Of a DNA stretch of 39,045 nt, positions 14,139 to 21,947 are shown piece after piece. This stretch comes from Vibrio halioticoli NBRC 102217. GTDB lineage: Bacteria; Pseudomonadota; Gammaproteobacteria; Enterobacterales; Vibrionaceae. The position numbers and the translations under genes were made by a program. The notes under the pieces were generated by a model. That model saw nothing but the letters and a program-made list of their open reading frames with translations, did no database searches and was not told where the DNA came from. Location: assembly GCF_000496695.1 (NCBI RefSeq), contig NZ_BAUJ01000054.1, positions 1 through 39,045 on the forward strand. Reading direction: 5' to 3'. Within the stretch, counting starts at the first letter, position 1. Each line of letters begins with the position of its first letter.

Positions 14139-15863
14139 ATGAAAGGCTTGCAATTTCAACGTCTAGTTCTACTGTCCGATTCGAAAAAACTGGCGAATCA
14201 GTTCACGTTTCCGAAGAGACTCAATCTCGTTACCGGAAACGACAATAGTATTGGTAAATCAACACTAGTAAAGAACCTTTTCTGGGCTTTAGGCTGTGAC
14301 CCTCACTTTGACAAAGACTGGAAGTCAAATGACGTTAAAGCCATTTTGTATTTTAAAATTGACCAACGTGAATACATTGTTAGCCGTTATGCAGATGGCA
14401 TATATTTTGGTCGCAAAGACGAAGCGTTAAAGAAATATGCAAAAATAACAGGTCAATTTGCACAAGATTTTGCAGAAGAAGTCGGTTTTGATCTTATGTT
14501 GGCAAATAGAAAGGATGGGCTAGATTGCCCGCCTCCAGCCTTTTACTTCCTCCCATTCTACATTGACCAAAAGAAGAGCTGGGATCAACCGTGGGGAGGA
14601 TTTGAAGGGCTTGGCCAATACAGTAATTTCAAATCTACCCTCATTAAGTATTTTTGTGGCTATCTATCCAACGAGCATTTCGTGCTTGAAGAGGATAAAT
14701 TTGAACAAAAGACTATTGAACTAGAAGCAAGCCAGCAAGTAAACCGTATTACAGAAGCAATCAGCGTACTTGACGAAGTAGCGCCAGAACAGACTATTGC
14801 TGTTTCTCAAGCAGAGTTAGAATTTATTCAGCGAGAGATTGAAGAAGAACTAACATCCTTTTCAGCTCGCCAGTCAGAGCTGTTTGAGAAACAATCAGCG
14901 CTAGTAAATGAAATCCATGATTTAGAACAACAACATCTTATTGCCAGTACTTCAGCAAGGGAGCTCGATGAAGATTATACTTTCGCAGTAGAGAATGTAC
15001 CGTCTGACTCTCTAGAATGTCCTTTATGTGGTGTTGAGCATGATAACTCCCTACTTAGTCGTGCTGGTCTTTTAGCTGACAAAGAAGCCCTAGAGCAGCA
15101 AACGAATAGTATTGGGGCTAACCTTCAAGAAAAATATCAACAACGTAAAGAACTTGCCGAAGAGTTTAGTTTCGTTGCCTCTGAAATCGAACGAATCAAT
15201 GAAAAGTACTTAAATGAGGACGCTCCAGAAAATAAATGTGAAAAGCAGCAGGCATTTGAGCAGGTACTTCATGCCGTATCACAAAAGAACGTAAATAATA
15301 ACATCATTCCAAAAATGGAAAATTATCAGCGTCAGTCCCAGCAGGCAAAAGAAAAGCAGAACGATATCAAAAAGGAGCAAAGCCTACTTCTCAACAAAAA
15401 ACAGAAGGACGAGCTCGACGAGTTGTTTATGGGTAATTTAGTTGAAAGCATCAACGCAGTATCTGCTACGGGTGTGAATCTTGATGGTGTCAAAGCTCCA
15501 ATGGACTACAAGAAGATCCTAGGTGGAGGGGCAGCTGAAGGAACGCGAGGCATATTAGCCTACCAGCTAGCCGTTCTACGCCAGATTGACAATGCGAATC
15601 ATTGCCAGCTTGCTCCATTTGTTATTGATACACCTAACCAGCAGGAACAAGCAAAGCATCGATATGAGCAAATAATGGGCGTAGTAAGTGACAACATCCC
15701 AATAGGCTATCAAGTAATCTTATGCGCAATGGATAACGAAGCCTTGTCTTCGTACAAGCAAGATGCTCATATCATTGAGCTAAGCGACAACCGTCTACTC
15801 CACAGTGACCCATATATCGAGCTTCGTGCTGAGTATGAGCGAGTTGTGTTAAGCAATAGATAA
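14139..15863 (+). CDS. Rad50/SMC-like ATPase (Lamassu LmuB-like)
   Basis: A 574-residue ABC-type ATPase of the SMC/RecN/Rad50 class. Walker A is GNDNSIGKST (residues 33-42). Long coiled coils cover about 180-290 and 305-440, with a zinc-hook-like CPLC at 294-297 at the turn. A signature-like GGGAAEGTRG (462-471) and Walker B FVIDTPNQ (494-501) close the head. All ATPase motifs appear intact. AGGAAA precedes ATG 14139. With the upstream DUF4297 nuclease it forms a likely two-gene Lamassu-like defence module in which the ATPase senses DNA ends or structures and licenses the nuclease; no third gene (LmuC) is present. Other Rad50-like defence ATPases cannot be excluded. Confidence 0.82.
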   Translation: MKGLQFQRLVLLSDSKKLANQFTFPKRLNLVTGNDNSIGKSTLVKNLFWALGCDPHFDKDWKSNDVKAILYFKIDQREYIVSRYADGIYFGRKDEALKKYAKITGQFAQDFAEEVGFDLMLANRKDGLDCPPPAFYFLPFYIDQKKSWDQPWGGFEGLGQYSNFKSTLIKYFCGYLSNEHFVLEEDKFEQKTIELEASQQVNRITEAISVLDEVAPEQTIAVSQAELEFIQREIEEELTSFSARQSELFEKQSALVNEIHDLEQQHLIASTSARELDEDYTFAVENVPSDSLECPLCGVEHDNSLLSRAGLLADKEALEQQTNSIGANLQEKYQQRKELAEEFSFVASEIERINEKYLNEDAPENKCEKQQAFEQVLHAVSQKNVNNNIIPKMENYQRQSQQAKEKQNDIKKEQSLLLNKKQKDELDELFMGNLVESINAVSATGVNLDGVKAPMDYKKILGGGAAEGTRGILAYQLAVLRQIDNANHCQLAPFVIDTPNQQEQAKHRYEQIMGVVSDNIPIGYQVILCAMDNEALSSYKQDAHIIELSDNRLLHSDPYIELRAEYERVVLSNR

Positions 15864-15869
15864 AATAAA

Positions 15870-15899
15870 GGCTACCATCGGGTAGCTTTTTATTTTTTA
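15870..15899 (+). terminator. Terminator of the defence operon
   Basis: GCTACC (15871-15876) / GGTAGC (15881-15886) with loop ATCG and a following TTTTTATTTTTT tract, just after the ATPase stop codon. Confidence 0.85.
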
Positions 15900-16192
15900 C
15901 AGCGTTTAGCTAAATCGTTTTGGGGCAAAAGCTTGTTAGACAGATACTGTCCAACATTTCTGTGGATATGAACAGCCTTAGAGAAAATATCTTTCTCTAA
16001 AATATCCAAATCCCTAACTTAACTATTTCTACCAATCCCTAACAATTTTAGAGCGTAATATTGCGCTCTAAAATAGGGCTTGCTAAGGTAAACAATAAGG
16101 TGAGTCAATCACAGAGCCTATCTAGGCTCAGAATAGAAATTAGTTCATTAAAATCAGTGCTTTAAAGTTTACGTTTGACGGTATATTTAGGT
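15900..16192. other. Noncoding region with two hairpins next to attR
   Basis: No gene is seen. TTAGAGAAA/TTTCTCTAA (15978-16000) and ATTTTAGAGCG/CGCTCTAAAAT (16045-16074) are perfect stems. Between them the words AAATCCCTAAC (about 16009) and CAATCCCTAAC (about 16034) recur and resemble CAAATCCCTA of the att core. GGTGAGTCAATCA at 16099-16111 matches 172-184 beside attL. These may be integrase arm or excisionase sites. Confidence 0.45.
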
Positions 16193-16222
16193 TTCAAATC
16201 CCTATCTCTCCGCCACATTTAA
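16193..16222 (+). repeat. attR: 30-bp direct repeat of tRNA-Ser 3' end
   Basis: Exact copy of 91-120 and the right border of the island. It is followed by a terminator hairpin GCCCCTGA-TTTA-TCAGGGGC (about 16223-16242), a slightly longer version of the one behind the tRNA gene. Confidence 0.93.
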
Positions 16223-16283
16223 GCCCCTGATTTATCAGGGGCTTTTTGTTTTTCTGGAATAAAAAATCGCCTTAATATCACTG

Positions 16284-16390
16284 AGGTGAGCCAATTGTAC
16301 CTATATAAATATCCCTTTCAGTATTTGATACGCCCACCTATTGTTGGTTGCCTATTACCAACACCAACACCTACCGTTGTTGCTCTTTTA
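16284..16390 (+). pseudogene. Remnant of a second integrase start
   Basis: AGGTGAGCCAAT and the following codons (LYLYKYPFQYLIRPP) mirror the ribosome-binding site and first residues of the live integrase (MYLYKSRHCVYFVRV). The distance from the att repeat is 62 nt here and 64 nt there. Similarity fades after about 15 codons, and an IS630 element begins at 16391; no further integrase sequence is found beyond the IS. The start codon is TTG where the live gene has ATG. Confidence 0.6.
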
Positions 16391-16442
16391 TACCAATTCC
16401 GTTAATTTTATGATCTAATAGTGAACTCTTAAAGGAGTCCTT

Positions 16443-16919
16443 ATGAAGCATGATTTTCAGAATCTGATTAATTCCACATCCAACGCTCGACTTAGAATGC
16501 GTTATTTAGCCGTTTCTCATTTTGTTGACGGTAAAAGTCGCACTCAAATAGCTAAGTACCTTAAAGTTAGCAGAGTAAGCGTCAATAAATGGGTTAAAGC
16601 ATATCTCGACAATGGTCTTGAAGGACTTCAAGAGAAACCACACACTGGTAGACCTCATCGCCTAACAGACGAGCAAAAATCACAACTCAAAGAGTATGTT
16701 ATCGAACATGCCGTAAATGAGAGTGGCGGTCGCCTTCAAGCAAAAGACATTGGGCTCTATATAGAAAGCAATTTCAGTACATCATATAAAAAGTCGGCGC
16801 TCTATCAGTTATTACATGACATAGGCTTGAGTTGGATTACTACTCGTTCCGAACATCCTAAGCAGTCAATTGAAGCTCAAGAAGCTTTTAAAAAAATTCC
16901 CAATCGAAACGATCCTTAA
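16443..16919 (+). CDS. IS630 transposase, N-terminal frame (OrfA)
   Basis: 158 residues with the paired helix-turn-helix start typical of IS630: RTQIAKYLKVSRVSVNKWVK (about residues 35-54) followed by GLQEKPHTGRPHRLTD and a second winged-HTH-like region. AAAGGAG precedes the ATG. The frame runs into a stop after an A7 run (16890-16896), where the catalytic frame lies at +1. Full transposase needs a frameshift at the A run, or the frame was broken by one added A. Confidence 0.85.
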   Translation: MKHDFQNLINSTSNARLRMRYLAVSHFVDGKSRTQIAKYLKVSRVSVNKWVKAYLDNGLEGLQEKPHTGRPHRLTDEQKSQLKEYVIEHAVNESGGRLQAKDIGLYIESNFSTSYKKSALYQLLHDIGLSWITTRSEHPKQSIEAQEAFKKIPNRNDP

Positions 16920-17466
16920 GATCCCAGGTCATGTCGCCTTAAAAGATGTTCAAATATGGTTTCAAGACGAAGCTAGATTTGGTCAACGCAATACAACAAC
17001 GCGAATATGGGCAGAGAAAGGTACGCGCCCTAGAGTAGTACAACAGCAGCAGTTTGAGTATGCATACCTTTTCGGAGCAGTATGTGTCACGACAGGAGAA
17101 GCCGAAGCAATAGTGGCTCCCCTGAGCAATATGGAAGCAATGAAAGAGCAACTCAGATTAATTTCTCAAGCCACACCCGCTGGCAAGCATGCTGTTGTGA
17201 TCATGGATCAAGCGAGTTGGCACCAGAGCTATCTTGCAGATGAGTTTGAGAACCTCACCATCATTCATATCCCACCCTATTCTCCCGAACTTAACCCTAT
17301 AGAACAGGTATGGAGTTGGCTGCGTCAAAATGAAGTAGCAAATAGGTGCTTCGAAAATTATGACGATACTGTAGAGACACTATGTAGAGCGTGGAATCGG
17401 TTTTGTGAAGATAAAAGCAGAGTCATCTCACTCTGCTTTAGAGACTGGTTAAACTTGATAAGTTAA
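16870..17466 (+). CDS. IS630 transposase, catalytic frame (OrfB)
   Basis: The open frame holds the DDE domain: first Asp in IWFQDEARFGQ, second in VVIMDQASWHQ, and the Glu in LNPIEQVWSWLR. These are the classic IS630 motifs. The frame opens at TTG 16870 with no ribosome-binding site, so translation probably continues from the upstream frame; skipping one base at the A7 run (16890-16896) joins the two into a protein of about 340 residues, the normal IS630 length. Confidence 0.85.
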   Translation: MKLKKLLKKFPIETILKIPGHVALKDVQIWFQDEARFGQRNTTTRIWAEKGTRPRVVQQQQFEYAYLFGAVCVTTGEAEAIVAPLSNMEAMKEQLRLISQATPAGKHAVVIMDQASWHQSYLADEFENLTIIHIPPYSPELNPIEQVWSWLRQNEVANRCFENYDDTVETLCRAWNRFCEDKSRVISLCFRDWLNLIS

Positions 17467-17548
17467 TTAACGGAATCGGTATTAGATTGTGACTTCAATG
17501 ATATTTGTATTGTGTAGGCGTTTGCGTAGAGTCAAAAAACATAGCGTT

Positions 17549-17575
17549 AAAAAAAACCGCTGATTACAGCGGCTT
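17549..17575 (-). terminator. Terminator of the hem operon
   Basis: On the minus strand CCGCTG/CAGCGG (17557-17572) with a four-base loop is followed by a run of eight T. It lies about 20 nt after the hemY stop codon. Confidence 0.88.
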
Positions 17576-17594
17576 AGTGGGTTCTTTTCTTTGC

Positions 17595-18773
17595 CTACTT
17601 TCCTAGCAGAAGCAGTGCCTTCTGTGAGACTTCGTTGGCGGCATTGGTGTAGTTTTGTTGATGCAATGCATTGGCGAGTTGGCCATAGTCGTGGGCGCTT
17701 GGGCGCAGTTTTAAGGCGGCTTCAAAGTAGCTTTGTGCATCAGACCATTTTGCTTCTAGCATCAGGATCTGGCCTATTACACTGTGTAGATCGCCGTTAT
17801 CAGGGAACTTCTTATCTAGTCCTTTAAGGTGCGTCAGTACTGAGTGCCAGTCGGTGATGTTTAATGTTGGGTAGACATTTAATATATCGGCGTGCTGAGA
17901 CTTCTTAGTCGCTTCTTTAAGAGCGGTAATTGCTGTTGAATCTGCGCCTCTATTTATAAGCTCAGAGGTAAAAGTCACAATAACCCTTGTTTCTGACTTG
18001 ATGTTCTTCGATAAGCTATCCCAATACTTCACTATGCCACTGACACCTTGCTGGTTAGCCAGTTCGGTAATTCGTCCTGCGTGGGCTTGTACTAATAGGG
18101 TGTGATATTCCGTTTTCGTCACTCCCTTAGCTCGCTTGAGGACGGGGAGTAACTCTAATAGAGGCTGCCAACAATTAAGCTGGATATAACAAGTTTTGAG
18201 TAGATTCAGCAAACGTGGGTTGGTTGGGTGATCATGTCTTAAGCTAGATAGCACATCAAAAGCTGTGGCAAAATCAGCCTCAGCCATGGCTTGTTTACCT
18301 TTGGTTAGGCCGATAGCAAGATCGGAATTGTCCTGTTTAGCCGCCAGTTCAAAATACTTATCACGTTTATCGTGATTGCCTAACTCATGTGCCGCTTCTG
18401 CCGCCACTAAGTAACACAGCAGTGGCATATCATGTGAGTTAGACCAACGAGTCACTTTCTTTTCTGCGGTTTGCCAGTCACCTTCGATGAGCTTAATGAT
18501 GCCTTCGTTGGTTAGGCGACGGGCTTTTTTCAGCTTACGATTGCTAAACCAATTCCAAGTGGCACTAGAGGCTCTAAGAGAGCGCTTAATTAAGTATTCA
18601 CCAAGAAACAGCGCTACTAGAGCACCAATGATAAAGATGACTAGGGTGGTTACGCTCATCTCAATCGTATAGTTGGCGAGAGAGATAAGGACATAGCCTT
18701 GTTGACCGGCATACTGCGTGCCGACAGTTAGGCCAATACCGAGTGCGATAAAAACAAAGAGTAGACGGATCAT
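17595..18773 (-). CDS. hemY: HemY-like heme biosynthesis-associated TPR protein
   Basis: A 392-residue inner-membrane protein with two N-terminal transmembrane helices (about residues 1-20 and 38-60) that flank the HemY_N segment, including GEYLIKRSLRASSATWNWF, then a long helical TPR-like region. The family is linked to late porphyrin metabolism but has no proven enzymatic role, and it should not be confused with the Bacillus HemY oxidase. It is the last gene of hemC-hemD-hemX-hemY; its start overlaps the hemX stop by four bases. The order and a terminator behind it are as in other gammaproteobacteria. Confidence 0.93.
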   Translation of the reverse strand: MIRLLFVFIALGIGLTVGTQYAGQQGYVLISLANYTIEMSVTTLVIFIIGALVALFLGEYLIKRSLRASSATWNWFSNRKLKKARRLTNEGIIKLIEGDWQTAEKKVTRWSNSHDMPLLCYLVAAEAAHELGNHDKRDKYFELAAKQDNSDLAIGLTKGKQAMAEADFATAFDVLSSLRHDHPTNPRLLNLLKTCYIQLNCWQPLLELLPVLKRAKGVTKTEYHTLLVQAHAGRITELANQQGVSGIVKYWDSLSKNIKSETRVIVTFTSELINRGADSTAITALKEATKKSQHADILNVYPTLNITDWHSVLTHLKGLDKKFPDNGDLHSVIGQILMLEAKWSDAQSYFEAALKLRPSAHDYGQLANALHQQNYTNAANEVSQKALLLLGK

Positions 18774-19924
18774 TTGTTTTCCTCCGCAACGATGGTGGTT
18801 ACTTCACGGCGTAAGCGCTCACGAATAATATCGGCAATCAACTGGTTAGTTTCTAGCTTGTGTGGGTATTCTAAGTCGACTTTAACTTTTGCTAGATCGC
18901 TCAGTGATCGATCAAACTCTTGTACTGATTTTGCATCTTGATCGAGGTAAGTTTGGCTCCACTCAACCGCAACAGTCAGGCTTTTTTGATAGATTTCTTC
19001 TTGCTCTGAGTAGGTGGCTTTGATAGCGGTTTCTAACTTGGCTTTAATGTTCTCTCTCAAGTAGAAGTGTTGCTGAGGTGAAAGCAAAGGTACCGCACTG
19101 CCATCTCTAACACGGAAGGTAATGAAGTGTTCAGCAAAGTTCTCTAGCGAGGTGCTTAAGTTTGACTTCCAGTCTTGGATATCTGTCGATACATGCTTTT
19201 GTGCTTCCTCTGGTGCTTCTGGAAGAATGGCATTTGCTAGTGGTAGTTTATCTACTTGCTGTTGCAGTGCGATTAACTTAAGCGCAAGACCATCTTTATC
19301 GACTAACGGTAGGCTACGAAGCTCAGTGATATCATTGGCCATTGCTTTACGCAGTGGAACTAGGCTTGGGTCATTGAGCGTTGCAATGCGCTGGTCGGCG
19401 GCTTCCATTAGTTTGGTTGCGGTGACTAAGTCATGTTCCAAGAAGAGCTTTCTGCCAGCCAGTTTTACTAGGTAATCGGCTTCAGCGAGTAGCCAGTCAT
19501 TGGGACGGCGTCCTTTAACATCTGCAATGGCCAGTTGCAGGCTTTCAATGCTTTTTTGCTGTTGGCTAATTAATACTTCGGCTCGGTTAACTGCTTCATT
19601 TGCCGTTTGTTCACTGGCTTTTTGGGTTTCTTGAAGTTGGCTGTTGAGCGTTTGTTGAGTGCTTTTTAGCTGATTTGAAACCGCAGCAAGTTGTTGCTGT
19701 AAGGTTTGATTTTGTTGATTGATATAATAAAAGCCAGCACCTGCTGTGAGTATTGAAATGATGACAGCAGCAATAGCGAGTCTTTTCGCCGGCTTATTAG
19801 GCTTTGCTTTTTCTTTTTTTTCTTTCGAATTGGGTGTGGTTGCTTTCTTTGGCTTAGGCGAAGCAGGAACAGAGTTACTCTTGTCAACTTGAGTGTCGTT
19901 ATCGAGTTTTTTGTCGTCAGTCAT
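18770..19924 (-). CDS. hemX: HemX-like protein
   Basis: 384 residues. A lysine- and proline-rich cytoplasmic N-terminus (1-45) precedes one transmembrane helix (about 48-68, LAIAAVIISILTAGAGFYYI) and a coiled coil (70-130, many Gln). A helical HemX domain follows with the typical GRRPNDWLLAEADYLVKLA segment. Often annotated as uroporphyrinogen-III C-methyltransferase, but it lacks the SAM-binding methylase domain. It is translationally coupled to hemD (TAATG) and hemY (ATGA overlap). Confidence 0.93.
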   Translation of the reverse strand: MTDDKKLDNDTQVDKSNSVPASPKPKKATTPNSKEKKEKAKPNKPAKRLAIAAVIISILTAGAGFYYINQQNQTLQQQLAAVSNQLKSTQQTLNSQLQETQKASEQTANEAVNRAEVLISQQQKSIESLQLAIADVKGRRPNDWLLAEADYLVKLAGRKLFLEHDLVTATKLMEAADQRIATLNDPSLVPLRKAMANDITELRSLPLVDKDGLALKLIALQQQVDKLPLANAILPEAPEEAQKHVSTDIQDWKSNLSTSLENFAEHFITFRVRDGSAVPLLSPQQHFYLRENIKAKLETAIKATYSEQEEIYQKSLTVAVEWSQTYLDQDAKSVQEFDRSLSDLAKVKVDLEYPHKLETNQLIADIIRERLRREVTTIVAEENK

Positions 19925-20670
19925 TATATTTTCCTATGTAATTCGCCCTGAATACTATTAATGATGGCTTGGTTTGAAGCGCCGTTAATGTTGCGCACTT
20001 GAGTAAAGCCGAGCTGTAATGCTAATTGAGCGACTCTTTCACTCGGAACTATCAGCTCTAAAGAGTGTAACCAATTTTTACTGTGGGTAGGTATTTGTTG
20101 TGTAAAGAATTTTAATTGTTCGAAACTAGTAACAATTAGATGGTCTATTCCTGTTGACTGCCAGTGCTTAACTTGAACCTCAGCATCAAAGTTTGTCCAA
20201 TGTCGAGCGTAGCTTTCTATATAAGCGGTTTCTGCACCTAGCTGTTGTAAGCGGGCAAAAAGTAATTCTCGGCCACTGTCTCCGCGCAATATGGCCACCT
20301 TTTTACCTTTTAGATCATAGGTAGCCAAAAGCTCAAGTAACCCTTCGCTATCTTCTGACGTTGGCGATAAGGTTGGTTGTTGAGTCAATTGTTGTAAGCA
20401 AGAGGCGGTTTTTGAACCCACCGCTAAATAGCGAGCACGTTGCGACCAGGGGTTATTGTGTTGAATAAGAGCTTGGTGAGTAAAGCGAACGGCGGGCTGG
20501 CTAACCGCAATAATAATATCGCATTTAACTAGGAACTCTAAGGATGAAGCCGCTAGATGAGAAGATTGAAATGAGACAACAGGGCAGCACTCAGAGGCTA
20601 CCCCTAAATTTTTTAAGGCGCGATACAGTTCTTGTGCTGCAGGTTGAGGTCGAACTATAAGCGCCTTCAT
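19924..20670 (-). CDS. hemD: Uroporphyrinogen-III synthase
   Basis: 248 residues, two-lobed HemD fold. It starts MKALIVRPQPAAQELYRALK, with CDIIIAVSQPAVRF and YLAVGSKTAS in lobe one, ILRGDSGRELLFARL and YARHW in the linker region, and HLIVTSFEQLKFF in lobe two. It cyclises hydroxymethylbilane with inversion of ring D to uroporphyrinogen III, the precursor of heme, siroheme and B12. It follows hemC by five bases in the same operon, so the unstable HemC product is used at once. HemD sequences diverge widely; here synteny strengthens the call. Confidence 0.95.
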   Translation of the reverse strand: MKALIVRPQPAAQELYRALKNLGVASECCPVVSFQSSHLAASSLEFLVKCDIIIAVSQPAVRFTHQALIQHNNPWSQRARYLAVGSKTASCLQQLTQQPTLSPTSEDSEGLLELLATYDLKGKKVAILRGDSGRELLFARLQQLGAETAYIESYARHWTNFDAEVQVKHWQSTGIDHLIVTSFEQLKFFTQQIPTHSKNWLHSLELIVPSERVAQLALQLGFTQVRNINGASNQAIINSIQGELHRKI

Positions 20671-20675
20671 GTCAG

Positions 20676-21611
20676 TTAACCTTGACTATAAACTTCGCTC
20701 AGAATTTCTTTTGCGCCCAAGCTTAATAGTTGCTGAGCAAGGTCTTCACCCATTTTGACAGCTTGTGAGCGTTCACTGACGCTTTCTGCTCTAATGATTT
20801 CAGTACCATCGGGTTTACCCACTAAGCCTCTTAAGTGCAGTTTATTATCAGCAGTGATGACGCAGTAACTGCCGATAGGCACCTGACAGCCGCCTTCTAA
20901 GGCAAGGTTCATTGCGCGTTCAGCAAGGACACGATCTGAGGTATCAGCGTCATTGAGTGGTTTAATTAGGTCTAGCACTCGCTGATCATTGATGCGACAT
21001 TCAATGCCCACTGCGCCTTGTCCTACCGCAGGAAGAGATTGCTCTGGCTCAATATAGCTTTGAATACGCTGTTCTAGTTTTAGTCGTTTAAGACCCGCTG
21101 CAGCCAAGATAATGGCATCGTATTGTCCATCATCTAGCTTACCTAGACGAGTACCTACGTTACCGCGAAGCTCTTTAATGATGATATCAGGACGCGCGGC
21201 ACTAATTTGGCATTGGCGACGTAAGCTACATGTCCCTACGGTTGCGCCATGCGGAAGCTCATCAATAGAGTTATGGGTGTTGGAGACAAAAGCATCTCTA
21301 GGATCTTCACGTTCACAAATTACCGCTAACCCAAGCCCTTCAGGGAAATCGACAGGTACGTCTTTCATTGAGTGAACGGCGATATCAGCACGTTCTTCTA
21401 GCATGGCGACTTCTAGCTCTTTTACAAACAGCCCTTTTCCACCCACTTTAGCCAGTGGGGTATCTAAAATGATGTCGCCTTTGGTCACCATAGTCACTAG
21501 TTCGATATCGAGATCTGGGTGAACCTCTTCTAAGCGAGATTTCACATAGTGAGCTTGCCAAAGAGCAAGAGGGCTTTTTCGTGTTGCAATTCGCAGAGTT
21601 TGTTTTGACAT
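20676..21611 (-). CDS. hemC: Hydroxymethylbilane synthase (porphobilinogen deaminase)
   Basis: 311 residues, full length. It joins four porphobilinogen molecules into hydroxymethylbilane. Visible motifs are [15 protein letters not shown] at the start, [24 protein letters not shown] and [13 protein letters not shown]. The Cys in [10 protein letters not shown] covalently holds the dipyrromethane cofactor. It is the first gene of hemCDXY and is divergent from cyaA; CRP-like sites lie in the 336-bp gap. Confidence 0.97.
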   Translation of the reverse strand: MSKQTLRIATRKSPLALWQAHYVKSRLEEVHPDLDIELVTMVTKGDIILDTPLAKVGGKGLFVKELEVAMLEERADIAVHSMKDVPVDFPEGLGLAVICEREDPRDAFVSNTHNSIDELPHGATVGTCSLRRQCQISAARPDIIIKELRGNVGTRLGKLDDGQYDAIILAAAGLKRLKLEQRIQSYIEPEQSLPAVGQGAVGIECRINDQRVLDLIKPLNDADTSDRVLAERAMNLALEGGCQVPIGSYCVITADNKLHLRGLVGKPDGTEIIRAESVSERSQAVKMGEDLAQQLLSLGAKEILSEVYSQG

Positions 21612-21728
21612 AATGGGGCTAACTAAATGAAAGATGAGTTGATTCTATCACTGCTTGATATAAATATTCAGCAGTGAGATTTGGGCTTGATATTACTATC
21701 GCACTTAATAACAAATTTTATGTTCATC

Positions 21729-21744
21729 TGTGAGTTCAGTCACG
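21729..21744. promoter_or_regulatory. CRP-like site between hemC and cyaA
   Basis: TGTGA-GTTCAG-TCACG matches nine of ten conserved positions of the CRP consensus TGTGA-N6-TCACA. It lies 118 bp before hemC and about 205 bp before cyaA. Either gene may be controlled; feedback of cAMP-CRP on cyaA is known in enterobacteria. Confidence 0.6.
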
Positions 21745-21865
21745 CTATTTACGCCCTAACGAATACAGTTATGTGACCTTTTATCACTTTCAGTTATTCT
21801 TCCTGCTTGTTAATTGTTACTAAATGCTAGGAGTAGGTGATTTTCTTTACCTACACCCCAAAAAG

Positions 21866-21881
21866 TGTTAGATTGCTCACG
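21866..21881. promoter_or_regulatory. Second CRP-like site, proximal to cyaA
   Basis: TGTTA-GATTGC-TCACG matches eight of ten CRP consensus positions, about 67 bp before the cyaA start codon. Its position would suit repression of a cyaA promoter by cAMP-CRP. The match is weaker than the upstream site. Confidence 0.42.
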
Positions 21882-21947
21882 TTTTGTGGGGTTTTTGTGT
21901 GAAATTACATCACTCACTATTTTCATTTCTATAGTTGGGAAGTTGAC

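Larger units (their letters stand above)
16391..17481 (+). mobile_element. IS630-family insertion sequence
   Basis: A complete element of about 1.09 kb. The ends TACCAATTCCGTTAATT (16391-16407) and, on the other strand, TACCGATTCCGTTAATT (17465-17481) match at 16 of 17 positions. The outer TA on each side fits the TA target duplication of IS630/Tc1-mariner elements. The element carries two overlapping frames encoding one DDE transposase, with all three acidic residues present. The right inverted repeat overlaps the transposase stop codon. Confidence 0.92.

Noticed and set aside
14090..14249. ORF from ATG 14090 between the nuclease and ATPase genes (possible third defence subunit)
   Set aside because: It overlaps the ATPase gene in another frame for most of its length, has no clear RBS, and is Ser/Arg-rich; no LmuC-like features.
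21772..21788. Third CRP-like site (TGTGA...TCACT) before cyaA
   Set aside because: The spacer is seven rather than six bases, which breaks the CRP dyad.
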